In this document: piece after piece, positions 63,534-64,000 of the stretch
Layout: each line of letters begins with the position of its first letter
How positions within the stretch are numbered: the first letter of the stretch is position 1
Assembly: GCA_029207755.1 (NCBI GenBank)
Contig: JARCOQ010000012.1
Span: forward strand, 17,489,679 to 17,553,678
Length of the DNA: 64,000 nucleotides
Direction: 5' to 3'
DNA from: Chamaea fasciata
Taxonomy: Eukaryota; Chordata; Aves; Passeriformes; Sylviidae
Notes under the pieces: generated by a model
The model's input: only the letters and a program-made list of their open reading frames with translations
Database searches by the model: none
What the model was told of the DNA's origin: nothing
Position numbers and translations under genes: made by a program

Positions 63534-64000
63534 AGGGAAAAACCTTACAGGAGATGTTTTCTTCTGGAGAGTAAATCAGACACCTGCCTACAACTGGTTA
63601 AAGATGCAAGACATCCTTCTGTTCTAGACTTAAGACCCCACTAGCTCCCCAGCCGAATGGACAGGGACCATGGCAGTAAGCATGGAAATGAGTAGATTCC
63701 AGCTTTGTGAAGCTTAGCACGTGGTGGCAGAGGCTGGTGATTAGTTTCTTACGTCATCAGTGGTATGTGCATCAGCACTTTTCTACACTGATATTCTAAG
63801 CTTGCGTTGCACTCCCTCATTTTCCTCTAGTCACACTGTCTGCATAATTTCCACTTGTGCTCCCCTTCACTCTGTATTCAGCACAGTACTTTCTTGACCA
63901 GGAAAAATAGCTTTCCCACAGAGCTTTATTTCTGACAGAAGGCAGTAATCACATTTCTAGAAAGCAAACAATGTCAGATACTTTTGTTTGACAGAGTCTG
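63534..64000. other. Unique DNA, no gene seen
   Basis: No coding or repeat signal recognised up to the window end. Confidence 0.5.

Overview
The window looks like nuclear DNA of a bird, most probably a passerine. The evidence is the repeat content: at least ten CR1-type LINE pieces, several showing the familiar avian CR1 3' end, avian-type LTRs, and a provirus of the ERV-L class. I see no convincing host protein-coding exon, no tRNA or rRNA gene and no CRISPR array. The stretches between repeats are AT-rich, non-repetitive DNA, as expected of a gene desert or a long intron. Long open frames in the GC-rich stretches coincide with CR1, LTR or minisatellite sequence and are not host genes. || Layout: 1-4084 AT-rich sequence with a 370-bp T/G-only tract; 4085-7345 two CR1 copies, the second carrying an internal 8-unit minisatellite; 10890-12240 an old LTR on the minus strand interrupted by a CR1; 14243-20744 a complete LTR-gag-pro-pol-LTR provirus with a 5-bp target duplication; 22890-23730 a second minisatellite-bearing CR1 in inverted orientation; 28800-40205 further CR1 copies, a GATA microsatellite and an unexplained long hairpin (30474-30540); 45336-46459 a CR1 followed by a solo LTR whose tail resembles the provirus LTR; 49818-51735 a CR1 tail and a second copy of the avian LTR seen at 10890; then mostly unique DNA to 64000 with a second hairpin (58602-58642) and a CR1 fragment. 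|| The provirus is the main object. Its gag, protease, reverse transcriptase, RNase H and integrase parts lie in one reading frame over about 4.9 kb with no frameshift, yet the frame holds 16 premature stops (12 TAG, 3 TGA, 1 TAA). Protease, RT and RNase H each show a changed catalytic residue explainable by G-to-A. The two LTRs differ at 10 substitutions, 8 of them G in the 5' LTR and A in the 3' LTR, 6 of these 8 where the next base is G. Together this is the signature of cytidine-deaminase (APOBEC-like) hypermutation of minus-strand cDNA before integration. The element was probably dead on arrival and is younger than its raw LTR divergence suggests. || Other items worth attention: a CR1 lineage carrying a VNTR inside its ORF2 C-terminal region, a 67-nt near-perfect hairpin, a hairpin that buries the gag stop codon, and a membrane-protein-like N-terminal region in the Gag frame. 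All family assignments are by eye; no database search was possible.
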